NCBI GenBank assembly: GCA_900539645.1
Contig: UQCY01000025.1
Location: 1 to 17,657, forward strand
Length of the DNA: 17,657 nucleotides
Source: an uncultured Clostridium sp.
GTDB taxonomy: Bacteria > Bacillota > Clostridia > Peptostreptococcales > Peptostreptococcaceae
Direction: 5' to 3'
Part shown: piece by piece, positions 8,486-14,250 of the stretch
Numbering within the stretch: position 1 is the stretch's first letter
Layout of the letters: each line of letters opens with the position of its first letter
The notes under the pieces: model-generated
The model's input: the letters and a program-made list of their open reading frames with translations, nothing else
What the model was told of the DNA's origin: nothing
The model's database searches: none
Position numbers and translations under genes: made by a program

Positions 8486-8783
8486 AAAATCATATCCTTC
8501 TCTTTATAAAAAATTTTATTTTGAATTCTGCTATTCAACTCAAGATAATATTTAAATTTTATTATCGTTAGAATATTATTATTTATTATATAATACAATA
8601 TTTTTTCATAATTTAGGTAAGTTTATTATTATATTTAAACTCAATTTTAACTAATTTTCTAAAAATTTTTCAAGATTTTTATTTATTTCAGGATAGTATT
8701 ATTTTCAATGCTTTCAAGTTATTTATTTTAGCAGTAAATATATCAAATTTTCTAAAAAATTAAAAAAATTTTAAATTTTTGTG
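8486..8783. other. Divergent intergenic region between sigI and the ABC locus
   Basis: About 300 bp of very AT-rich DNA lie between the leftward sigI and the rightward promoter at 8784. A minus-strand TATAAT occurs at 8585-8590 (about 100 bp before sigI) without a good -35. I see no ORF with a ribosome binding site, no GC hairpin and no clear SigI-type promoter. Confidence 0.5.
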
Positions 8784-8812
8784 TTGACAGAAAAAAATCT
8801 CTGAGCTAAAAT
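8784..8812 (+). promoter_or_regulatory. Sigma-A promoter of the ABC transporter locus
   Basis: TTGACA (8784-8789), a 17-nt spacer and TAAAAT (8807-8812) form a near-perfect housekeeping promoter. Transcription should start near 8819. This leaves a 5' leader of about 75 nt before the first leader peptide and more than 400 nt before the permease gene. Confidence 0.88.
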
Positions 8813-8893
8813 AAGAACCATAGAAAATGAATTACAAAATTTTCAGAAAAATATTTCAAATTTTTAATTATTAAACGAAAGGGAGAGAATGTT

Positions 8894-8944
8894 ATGAAGA
8901 CTTTAAAGAATAAACAGAGACGATTTTATTTTAGCCACTATTAG
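8894..8944 (+). CDS. Leader peptide 1, aromatic-rich (Phe/Tyr) attenuator peptide
   Basis: A 16-codon ORF encoding MKTLKNKQRRFYFSHY and ending at TAG. GGGAG (8881-8885) sits 8 nt before the ATG. The last six codons are Phe-Tyr-Phe-Ser-His-Tyr, so four of six are aromatic. It lies between a strong promoter and two tandem terminators ahead of an amino acid transporter, and the codons for Phe, Ser and His overlap strand A of the alternative RNA structure (8931-8937). The peptide itself is probably non-functional: its translation rate would report charging of tRNA-Phe and tRNA-Tyr. A second, 14-codon leader ORF of the same design lies at 12117. A chance ORF is unlikely given the ribosome binding site, the start MKT shared with the second leader and the pairing. 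Confidence 0.8.
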   Translation: MKTLKNKQRRFYFSHY

Positions 8945-9068
8945 ATTGGTTTGTATCGATTCCATGCGAATAGGTACAGGCCGTTAGGATTTTACGACTG
9001 TATCTATGTTGGCTAAGTTTCGATTTGTTTGTTTTGTAAAGTTTTTATAAAATATATCGGCCACATAG
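8931..9068 (+). promoter_or_regulatory. Ribosome-mediated attenuator 1 (alternative RNA pairings)
   Basis: Strand A, TTAGCCA (8931-8937, inside the leader ORF), pairs with TGGCTAA (9010-9016). The overlapping strand B, CTATGTTGGC (9004-9013), can instead pair with strand C, GCCACATAG (9060-9068), with one bulged T. Strand C is the 5' arm of the first terminator. A:B and B:C exclude each other because they share 9010-9013. Two further hairpins lie between: 8952-8957 and 8959-8962 with 8968-8971 and 8973-8978, or alternatively 8973-8979 with 8998-9004. Inferred logic: a ribosome stalled on the Phe/Tyr codons covers A, B captures C, the terminator cannot form and the transporter is expressed. 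Full translation frees A, A captures B, and the terminator forms. No T-box or TRAP-type features are visible. Confidence 0.75.
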
Positions 9069-9091
9069 AACAAATACTATGTGGTTTTTTT
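9061..9091 (+). terminator. Attenuator terminator 1a
   Basis: Stem CCACATAG/CTATGTGG (9061-9068 with 9077-9084) with an 8-nt loop is followed by T7. It precedes the permease gene by about 150 bp, so it acts within the leader. Its 5' arm is strand C of the antiterminator. Confidence 0.88.
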
Positions 9092-9130
9092 ATATCTAGT
9101 TTTATACAAATTGTTTTTATATGAATATTG

Positions 9131-9169
9131 AAGCCGCATAGAAATATAAACTATGCGGCTTTTATTTTT
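9131..9169 (+). terminator. Attenuator terminator 1b (tandem copy)
   Basis: Stem AAGCCGCATAG/CTATGCGGCTT (9131-9141 with 9151-9161) with a 9-nt loop is followed by a T-rich tract interrupted by an A. Its 5' arm resembles that of terminator 1a, so strand B could in principle pair with it too. Its first 12 bases recur exactly at 12281-12292. Confidence 0.85.
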
Positions 9170-9241
9170 ACAATTTTCACTTTGAAAGTTTAGTTATTAA
9201 AAATAAAATCAAAAAAATTTTTAAGAGGAGTGTTTAAATTT

Positions 9242-10081
9242 ATGATTTCAGTAGTTACACAAAGTTTAATTTTAGCAATTATGGCGATTGGGGTATACAT
9301 TACCTTCAAAATACTAGACTTCCCAGATATGACAGCAGATGGAAGTTACACAATGGGAGCTGCAATATCAGCAGCAACACTTGCAGGAGGATTGAATCCA
9401 CTAGTTGGAGTACTACTTGCAGTAGTTGGAGGAGCTTTAGCCGGAATGGTTACAGGACTTCTTCATATAAAGGTTAAAATATCTAACCTATTATCAGGAA
9501 TACTTACAATGGGAATGCTTTACTCAATAAATCTTAGAATAATGGGAAAATCAAACATACCACTATTCACATTCCCTAACCTTTTCAAAGGTGATATACC
9601 ACCAGTAGTAATAGCACTTATATTTGTACTTATAGCAAAAATATTACTTGATTTATTCTTAAAAACAGGGCTTGGATACACTTTAAAAGGTGTTGGAGAT
9701 AATGAACAGATGATAAAATCACTTGGAATAAATATCGGAAATATAAAAATACTAGGACTTATGATATCAAATGCTTTAATATCTCTATCAGGAGCTCTAA
9801 TGGCACAGTTCCAAGGATTCGCAGATGTAACAATGGGAATTGGTACTCTAGTACTTGGTATAGCATCAATAATAATAGGACTTACACTATTCAAAAAAAT
9901 AAGAGCTGTCAAAGCTACAACAGCAATACTAATAGGTGCTTTCATATACCAGTTCACTATCTACTTCGCATTAAACTTAGGAATGCTTTCTACAGATCTA
10001 AAACTTATAAGTTCACTTGTAATAGTTGCATTCTTAGCAGTAGGTAATCTTCAGTTAAAGAAAAAAACAGCTAAAGAATAA
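9242..10081 (+). CDS. ABC transporter permease, TrpY-like (aromatic amino acid uptake)
   Basis: A 279-residue inner-membrane permease of the branched-chain amino acid/sugar type (BPD_transp_2), the channel subunit of a TrpXYZ-like uptake system. It is very hydrophobic, with roughly eight to nine membrane segments. The stretch GYTLKGVGDNEQMIKSLGINI (about 158-178) is the cytoplasmic coupling loop that docks to the ATPase, followed by SGALMAQFQGFADVTMGIG, typical of this family. The ORF can be extended to a GTG at 9230, but that GTG overlaps the ribosome binding site AGAGGAG, so I chose the ATG at 9242 although its 11-nt spacing is long. It is the first structural gene after attenuator 1, and the ATPase gene follows after 53 bp. 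The substrate Tyr/Phe is inferred from the leader peptides and the binding proteins. Confidence 0.88.
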   Translation: MISVVTQSLILAIMAIGVYITFKILDFPDMTADGSYTMGAAISAATLAGGLNPLVGVLLAVVGGALAGMVTGLLHIKVKISNLLSGILTMGMLYSINLRIMGKSNIPLFTFPNLFKGDIPPVVIALIFVLIAKILLDLFLKTGLGYTLKGVGDNEQMIKSLGINIGNIKILGLMISNALISLSGALMAQFQGFADVTMGIGTLVLGIASIIIGLTLFKKIRAVKATTAILIGAFIYQFTIYFALNLGMLSTDLKLISSLVIVAFLAVGNLQLKKKTAKE

Positions 10082-10134
10082 AATTTATATTAAAAATACA
10101 GATAGAATTAAAACATAAAAAAGGAGAGATAAAA

Positions 10135-10890
10135 ATGCTACAGCTTAAAAAAATAACTAAAACCTTCCCAAATCCATGTGGAGATGACAATACAGTTTTA
10201 AACAAACTTTCAATAGATATACCAGACGGAGAATTTGTTTGCATAGTAGGTAGTAATGGTACTGGTAAATCTACTCTATTAAATATAATCTCAGGATTAT
10301 TAAAAGAAACATCAGGACAGATTTTATTAGATGGAACAGATATCAGTAATCTTCCTGAACATAGAAAAACTCAGGTAATCAGTAGAGTTTTCCAAAATCC
10401 AAGCTTAGGAACTTGTCCTTCTATGACAGTTAGAGAAAATCTTTCTCTAGCATTAAACAAAGGAAAACTTTTAAATCTTAGAAAATGCCTAAGACATACA
10501 GATGATAAACTTGAATCTTTATTAGAAGGCATATCTCTTGATTTAAAAAAATTCCTTGATACTCAGGTTCAGTTCTTATCAGGAGGACAAAGACAGTCAT
10601 TATCGCTAATAATGTCTTGTTTAGCAGATCCAAAGGTACTACTACTTGATGAACATACAGCAGCTTTAGATCCAAAAACATCAAATGAGGTAATAGCTCT
10701 TACTAACGAAATTGTTAGAAAGAAAAACATAACTACTCTTATGGTTACTCATAACTTAAAACACGCTCTAGAATACGGAGATAGACTTGTTATGCTACAC
10801 AAAGGTGAAATAGTAATGGATGTTAACGGCGAAGATAAGAAAAAAATGACTGTTGAAGACATTTTAGAAAAATTCGAATACGCTGTATAA
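10135..10890 (+). CDS. ABC transporter ATP-binding protein, TrpZ-like
   Basis: A 251-residue cytoplasmic ATPase that powers the permease encoded just upstream. All nucleotide-binding motifs are present: Walker A GSNGTGKS at 39-46, Q-loop VFQNP with Gln at 87, signature LSGGQ at 148-152, Walker B VLLLDE at 168-173, D-loop AALD at 176-179 and the H-loop His at 206. Length is normal for a single-domain ATPase. The start ATG has AAGGAGA about 7 nt upstream. It lies in a run permease-ATPase-lipoprotein with gaps of about 50 bp and no terminators, so the three should be co-transcribed under attenuator 1. It is presumably shared by the second binding protein at 12466, which has no ATPase of its own nearby. 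Confidence 0.93.
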   Translation: MLQLKKITKTFPNPCGDDNTVLNKLSIDIPDGEFVCIVGSNGTGKSTLLNIISGLLKETSGQILLDGTDISNLPEHRKTQVISRVFQNPSLGTCPSMTVRENLSLALNKGKLLNLRKCLRHTDDKLESLLEGISLDLKKFLDTQVQFLSGGQRQSLSLIMSCLADPKVLLLDEHTAALDPKTSNEVIALTNEIVRKKNITTLMVTHNLKHALEYGDRLVMLHKGEIVMDVNGEDKKKMTVEDILEKFEYAV

Positions 10891-10937
10891 AAAATACCAA
10901 ATCAAATCAAAAAACTAAAAAAACGGAGGAAATTATT

Positions 10938-11936
10938 ATGAAAATCAACAAAAAACTAATCGCACTTATAACTACAGGAGTTTTATCCGTATCAATGCTT
11001 ACTGGATGTTCTGGTGGAGGTGAATCTTCTTCGAATGAAGTTAAGAAAGTTGGTATAACCCAGCTTGTAGAACATCCTTCTCTTGACCAGACTAAAGAAG
11101 GATTCATAAAAGCACTAGAAGATAACGGATATAAAGACGGAGAAAATGTAGAAATAGATTATCAGAATGCTCAGAACGACAATCCTACTTCTCAGACAAT
11201 AGCAAGTAATTTCGTAAATGATAAAAAAGATTTAATATACGCAATATCTACTCCATCAGCTCAGGCTGCATTCAACGCTACACAGGATATACCTGTACTA
11301 TTCACAGCTGTAACTGATCCGGTAGAAGCAGGACTAGTAAAATCTTTAGATAATAAAGATGGCGGAAATGTAACAGGAACATCAGACTTCCTTTCAATAG
11401 ACAAAACTATGTCTTTAGTTGAAAAATTAACTCCACAAGCTAAAAAAATAGCTGTTATCTACTCTACAAGTGAAGTTAACTCTAAAGTTCAGGTTGATTC
11501 TTTAAAAGAATACGCTAAAACTAAAGGTTGGGAAGTAATAGAAAAAGGAATCAGCGCATCTTCAGAAGTAAATCAGGCTATAACTTCAGTTGTTGGTAAA
11601 GCAGATGTTCTTTATGTTCCAACAGATAACCTAGTTGTATCTTCAATGCCTATAATAGCAAAAGTTGCTAATGAAAATAAATTACCTATAATAGCATCTG
11701 ATGAAGGTTCTGTAACATCTGGAGCTCTTGCTTGTGGTGGTGTTGACTATTATCAGCTAGGATACAAAACTGGTGAAATGGCAGTTCAGATATTAAAAGG
11801 TGAAAAACAGCCTTCTGATCTAGCTGTAGAAACTATGGACGAACCAGTTATAACTATGAATGAAGATACTATGAAAACTTTAGGCATAGAAAAACCAGCT
11901 GATATGGACGTAAAACTTGTAAAAACAGAAAACTAA
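10938..11936 (+). CDS. Substrate-binding lipoprotein 1, TrpX-like (ABC_sub_bind family)
   Basis: A 332-residue extracellular solute-binding lipoprotein. The signal peptide has a basic N-terminus, a hydrophobic core and the lipobox LTGC with the lipidated Cys at 24. A Gly/Ser-rich linker follows, and the mature two-lobed domain starts at KKVGITQLVEHPSLDQ. Conserved blocks include YQNAQNDNPTSQTIASNF, DLIYAISTPSAQAA, PVLFTAVTDPVEAGLV and VTGTSDFLS. The family includes pneumococcal TrpX and the C. difficile lipoprotein CD0873, reported to bind tyrosine and act as an adhesin (from memory). The start ATG has CGGAGG 8 nt upstream. It is the third gene of the operon, and I see no terminator between its stop and the next promoter at 11985. 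A close paralogue follows at 12466. Confidence 0.92.
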   Translation: MKINKKLIALITTGVLSVSMLTGCSGGGESSSNEVKKVGITQLVEHPSLDQTKEGFIKALEDNGYKDGENVEIDYQNAQNDNPTSQTIASNFVNDKKDLIYAISTPSAQAAFNATQDIPVLFTAVTDPVEAGLVKSLDNKDGGNVTGTSDFLSIDKTMSLVEKLTPQAKKIAVIYSTSEVNSKVQVDSLKEYAKTKGWEVIEKGISASSEVNQAITSVVGKADVLYVPTDNLVVSSMPIIAKVANENKLPIIASDEGSVTSGALACGGVDYYQLGYKTGEMAVQILKGEKQPSDLAVETMDEPVITMNEDTMKTLGIEKPADMDVKLVKTEN

Positions 11937-11984
11937 GATTTATTTATATAACGAAAAACAATTTAATAAATTTTCAAAAAACTC

Positions 11985-12013
11985 TTGACACTATGCATTT
12001 TATATTTTAGAAT
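11985..12013 (+). promoter_or_regulatory. Second sigma-A promoter, for leader 2 and lipoprotein 2
   Basis: TTGACA (11985-11990), a 17-nt spacer and TAGAAT (12008-12013) form a near-consensus promoter with start near 12020. It begins about 49 bp after the stop codon of lipoprotein 1. Lipoprotein 2 therefore has its own transcript, although read-through from the first promoter would also have to pass attenuator 2. Confidence 0.87.
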
Positions 12014-12116
12014 ATATACAAGTTCAAAAGATAATCAATTTTCAGTAAATTAAAATAATTGTAAAATATTATTTCAAGAACTAATAAATTATAACGAATT
12101 AAAAGGAGAAACTATC

Positions 12117-12161
12117 ATGAAAACTAGACTTTATTATTACTATTATAACCTATATATTTAG
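12117..12161 (+). CDS. Leader peptide 2, tyrosine-run attenuator peptide
   Basis: A 14-codon ORF encoding MKTRLYYYYYNLYI and ending at TAG. AAGGAG (12103-12108) lies 8 nt before the ATG. Codons 6-10 are five consecutive Tyr codons (TAT TAT TAC TAT TAT) and codon 13 is a sixth. No other amino acid is repeated to that degree, so the peptide would report specifically on charged tRNA-Tyr. The Tyr codons 9-10 and the following Asn-Leu codons are strand A of the alternative RNA fold. It shares the start MKT, the ribosome binding site spacing and the downstream layout with leader 1, so the two probably arose by duplication. The product itself is unlikely to have a function. Expression cannot be proven from sequence. 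Confidence 0.88.
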   Translation: MKTRLYYYYYNLYI

Positions 12162-12310
12162 AGGCTGTATCTAATAAAAACACTTTGTACGGATACAGAC
12201 CTCGGTAAATACAATCCAGGGCTTTGTGTCTGTGCAGGTTATAATAAGTCAATTTTTATGAAGTTTCATTACTTATATATAAGCCGCATAGATCGAGAAT
12301 TATGTGGCTT
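12141..12310 (+). promoter_or_regulatory. Ribosome-mediated tyrosine attenuator 2 (alternative RNA pairings)
   Basis: Strand A, TATTATAACCT (12141-12151, inside the Tyr leader), is perfectly complementary over 11 bp to AGGTTATAATA (12236-12246). Strand B, TGTGCAGGTT (12231-12240), can instead pair with AGCCGCATA (12282-12290), the 5' arm of the terminator, with one bulged A and two G-U pairs. The two pairings share 12236-12240 and exclude each other. In addition CTGTATC (12165-12171) pairs with GATACAG (12192-12198), and an alternative TACAGAC (12194-12200) with GTCTGTG (12228-12234) competes. Inferred logic: a ribosome waiting at the Tyr codons hides A, so B pairs with C and prevents termination. 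With plentiful Tyr-tRNA, or without translation, A:B forms and transcription stops. The layout mirrors attenuator 1. Confidence 0.8.
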
Positions 12311-12318
12311 TCTTTTTT
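12281..12318 (+). terminator. Attenuator terminator 2a
   Basis: Stem AAGCCGCATA/TATGTGGCTT (12281-12290 with 12301-12310, one G-U) with an extra closing G-U pair and an 8-nt loop is followed by TCTTTTTT. It lies about 150 bp before the lipoprotein 2 gene. Its 5' arm is strand C of the antiterminator. Confidence 0.87.
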
Positions 12319-12338
12319 ATAGTAATATAATAATCAAT

Positions 12339-12378
12339 AAAAGCCATGTAGTCTTAAACTATATGTCTTTTATTTTTT
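12339..12378 (+). terminator. Attenuator terminator 2b (tandem, degenerate)
   Basis: AAAAGCCATGTAG (12339-12351) pairs with CTATATGTCTTTT (12359-12371), with one C-T mismatch and one G-U, around a 7-nt loop. ATTTTTT follows. It is weaker than terminator 2a but repeats the tandem arrangement seen in leader 1. Confidence 0.65.
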
Positions 12379-12465
12379 CCCTGGAACTCGAATCATAACA
12401 TTAAAAAATTAAAAATAGCATAATCGAAACTTCAAATAAAATAAATTAACTTGGAGGAAAATAAA

Positions 12466-13455
12466 TTGAAATTAAATAAAAAATTATTATCTTTAGTATT
12501 ATCATTAACATTAGGAGTAACATTACTTACAGGATGCTCAGGTAGCAGTGAATCTTCTGGTTCAACTGATGAAGTTAAAAAAGTTGGTATAACTCAGTTA
12601 GTTGAACATCCAGCACTTGATCAGGCAAAAGAAGGATTTGTAGAAGGACTTAAAGAAAACGGATTTGTAGAAGGTGAAAACTTAGAAATAGATTTCCAGA
12701 ATGCTCAGAACGACAACCCTACTTCTCAGACAATAGCAAGCAACTTTGTAAACGATAAAAAAGACCTAATATTCGCAATATCTACTCCATCTGCTCAGGC
12801 AGCATTAAACGCTACTCAGGATATCCCAATAGTGTTCACAGCAGTTACAGATGCAGTTGAAGCAGGACTTGTAAAAAGCAATGAATCATCAGAAAATAAT
12901 GTAACAGGTACATCTGACGCAATACCAGTAGCTAAAGCATTAGAACTTATAAAAAAATTCGTACCAGATGTTAAAACAATAGGTGTTGTATGCAATACAA
13001 GTGAAATAAACTCTAAATTACAGGTAGATGCTTTAAGAGAAGCAGCTGAAAAAGAAGGAATAAAAGTAGTAGACAAAGGTGCAACTCAGGCAAATGAAGT
13101 TAACCAGGCAGTTGCAGCAGTTGCAAAAGAAGCAGATGTAATATTCGCTCCTACAGATAACTTAGTAGCATCTTCAATGCCAATAATAACTAAAGTAGCA
13201 ACTGAAAACAAAATACCAGTTATAGGTTCTGAAGAAGGACATGTTGAAAATGGTGCACTAGCTTGCAACGGAATAAGCTACAAAGAACTTGGTAAAAAAG
13301 CTGGAGAAATGGCAGCTCAGATACTAAAAGGTGAAAAACAGCCTTCTGAAATACCTGTAACTACACTTGATGAAACTGAAACAATAATAAACAAATCAAC
13401 AATGGAAACACTTGGAATAAAAGATCCTCAGATAGAAAACGCAACATTTAAATAA
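12466..13455 (+). CDS. Substrate-binding lipoprotein 2, TrpX-like paralogue
   Basis: A 329-residue lipoprotein closely similar to lipoprotein 1 along its whole length. The stretches NAQNDNPTSQTIASNFVNDKKDL and STPSAQAA are shared, and only short substitutions separate them. Signal peptide and lipobox LTGC place the lipidated Cys at residue 24, exactly as in the paralogue. GGAGG (12453-12457) lies 8 nt before a TTG at 12466, which gives the canonical MKLNKKLL signal peptide start; the longer ORF from 12451 would begin inside the ribosome binding site, so I reject it. The gene has its own promoter and Tyr attenuator and no linked permease or ATPase, so it probably delivers substrate to the transporter encoded at 9242-10890. 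Its role may be specificity for tyrosine or raising binding protein dosage. An adhesin role, as reported for CD0873, is possible but not visible. Confidence 0.92.
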   Translation: MKLNKKLLSLVLSLTLGVTLLTGCSGSSESSGSTDEVKKVGITQLVEHPALDQAKEGFVEGLKENGFVEGENLEIDFQNAQNDNPTSQTIASNFVNDKKDLIFAISTPSAQAALNATQDIPIVFTAVTDAVEAGLVKSNESSENNVTGTSDAIPVAKALELIKKFVPDVKTIGVVCNTSEINSKLQVDALREAAEKEGIKVVDKGATQANEVNQAVAAVAKEADVIFAPTDNLVASSMPIITKVATENKIPVIGSEEGHVENGALACNGISYKELGKKAGEMAAQILKGEKQPSEIPVTTLDETETIINKSTMETLGIKDPQIENATFK

Positions 13456-13480
13456 GAATAAATACCAACACAAAAAATAA

Positions 13481-13568
13481 AAAACTAATCATTGCTCCAG
13501 GGCTACGATGCATAATCTAAATAAACATAGTTTGCATCTCCACATTGTCGCTATTGATTAGTTTTTTT
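13481..13568. terminator. Long bidirectional terminator-like hairpin between lipoprotein 2 and dut
   Basis: Outer arms AAAACTAATCA (13481-13491) and TGATTAGTTTT (13555-13565) are perfectly complementary, with an A-rich left flank and T-rich right flank, so they can terminate both converging genes. The roughly 63-nt interior is itself structured. GATGCA (13507-13512) pairs with TGCATC (13533-13538), and a competing GCTACGATG (13502-13510) pairs imperfectly with CATTGTCGC (13543-13551). This is much longer than a plain terminator. Confidence 0.7.
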
Positions 13569-13649
13569 ATTTTTATATTACCATTTTACTCCATCTAAAA
13601 TGTTTAAGTTTTCATATCTGAGTATTTATTCCCACGTTAATGACATTTA

Positions 13650-14084
13650 CTATTTTGTTCCTGTAGATCCGAATCCACCTTTTCCTCTTTCTGAGTCAGT
13701 TAGTTCTTCTACTTCTACTACATTTACTTCGTATATTGGTTTTATTACCATCTGAGCAATTTTCATATGTTTTTCTACAACAAATGTTTCTTTCCCATGG
13801 TTTATAAGTATTACACCTATTTCTCCTCTATACCCTTCATCTATTGTTCCAGGAGTATTTAAAACAGTTATAGAATGTTTTAAAGCTAGTCCACTTCTTG
13901 GTCTAACCTGAGCTTCTGTCATATGAGGAAGCTGTATTGCTATTCCAGTTTTTATTAGTCTAGTTTCCCCTACTGGTATTTCAACTTCAGAAGTTGAGTA
14001 AAGGTCCATACCTGCATCACCTTTGTGTGCAAAATTAGGTATTATCGCATCTTCATTTAATTTTTTTATTTTAAGTTCAAACAT
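13650..14084 (-). CDS. dut: dUTP diphosphatase (trimeric dUTPase)
   Basis: A 144-residue cytoplasmic enzyme that hydrolyses dUTP to dUMP and pyrophosphate, keeping uracil out of DNA and feeding dTMP synthesis. All five family motifs are intact: I GDAGMDL at 22-28, II RPRSGL at 61-66, [16 protein letters not shown] at 79-91 with the catalytic Asp, [10 protein letters not shown] at 107-114 and [11 protein letters not shown] at 133-142. Length is typical of the homotrimeric class. The start ATG is preceded by GGAGGG at 5-nt spacing. It is monocistronic and divergent from topB, and it converges on the ABC locus at the hairpin at 13481-13568. The Gly-rich motif V next to the C-terminus shows that the gene is complete. 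Confidence 0.96.
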   Translation of the reverse strand: MFELKIKKLNEDAIIPNFAHKGDAGMDLYSTSEVEIPVGETRLIKTGIAIQLPHMTEAQVRPRSGLALKHSITVLNTPGTIDEGYRGEIGVILINHGKETFVVEKHMKIAQMVIKPIYEVNVVEVEELTDSERGKGGFGSTGTK

Positions 14085-14250
14085 GTGTTCCCTCCATTAT
14101 TGATAAATTTCTACATTTATTATATACTAAGTAAGTGCAATTTTGTATATAATTTAAATGTAAAGTTTTATAGAATCATTTATAAAATAAATTTTAAAAA
14201 GTTATAAATATATTTAAAGATTATAAAATAAGTAAAAAGGTGGCGAGCAG
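14085..14250. promoter_or_regulatory. Divergent dut/topB intergenic promoter region
   Basis: TATAAT boxes occur on both strands: minus 14119-14124 for dut, plus 14148-14153 for topB. Neither has a convincing -35 at 17-18 nt, so promoter calls are tentative. The rest is AT-rich without hairpins. Confidence 0.4.

Noticed and set aside
8813..9230. T-box riboswitch before the permease gene
   Set aside because: I see no T-box consensus (AGGGUGGNACCGCG-like) and no specifier loop architecture. A translated leader ORF with alternative pairings explains the region better.
9520..9957. 145-residue antisense ORF inside the permease gene
   Set aside because: The plus strand encodes a clear ABC permease; the antisense product has no recognisable features or start site.
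12451..12465. Upstream TTG start for lipoprotein 2 adding MEENK
   Set aside because: The extension consists of the GGAGG ribosome binding site itself. The TTG at 12466 has correct spacing and gives a standard lipoprotein signal peptide aligned with its paralogue.
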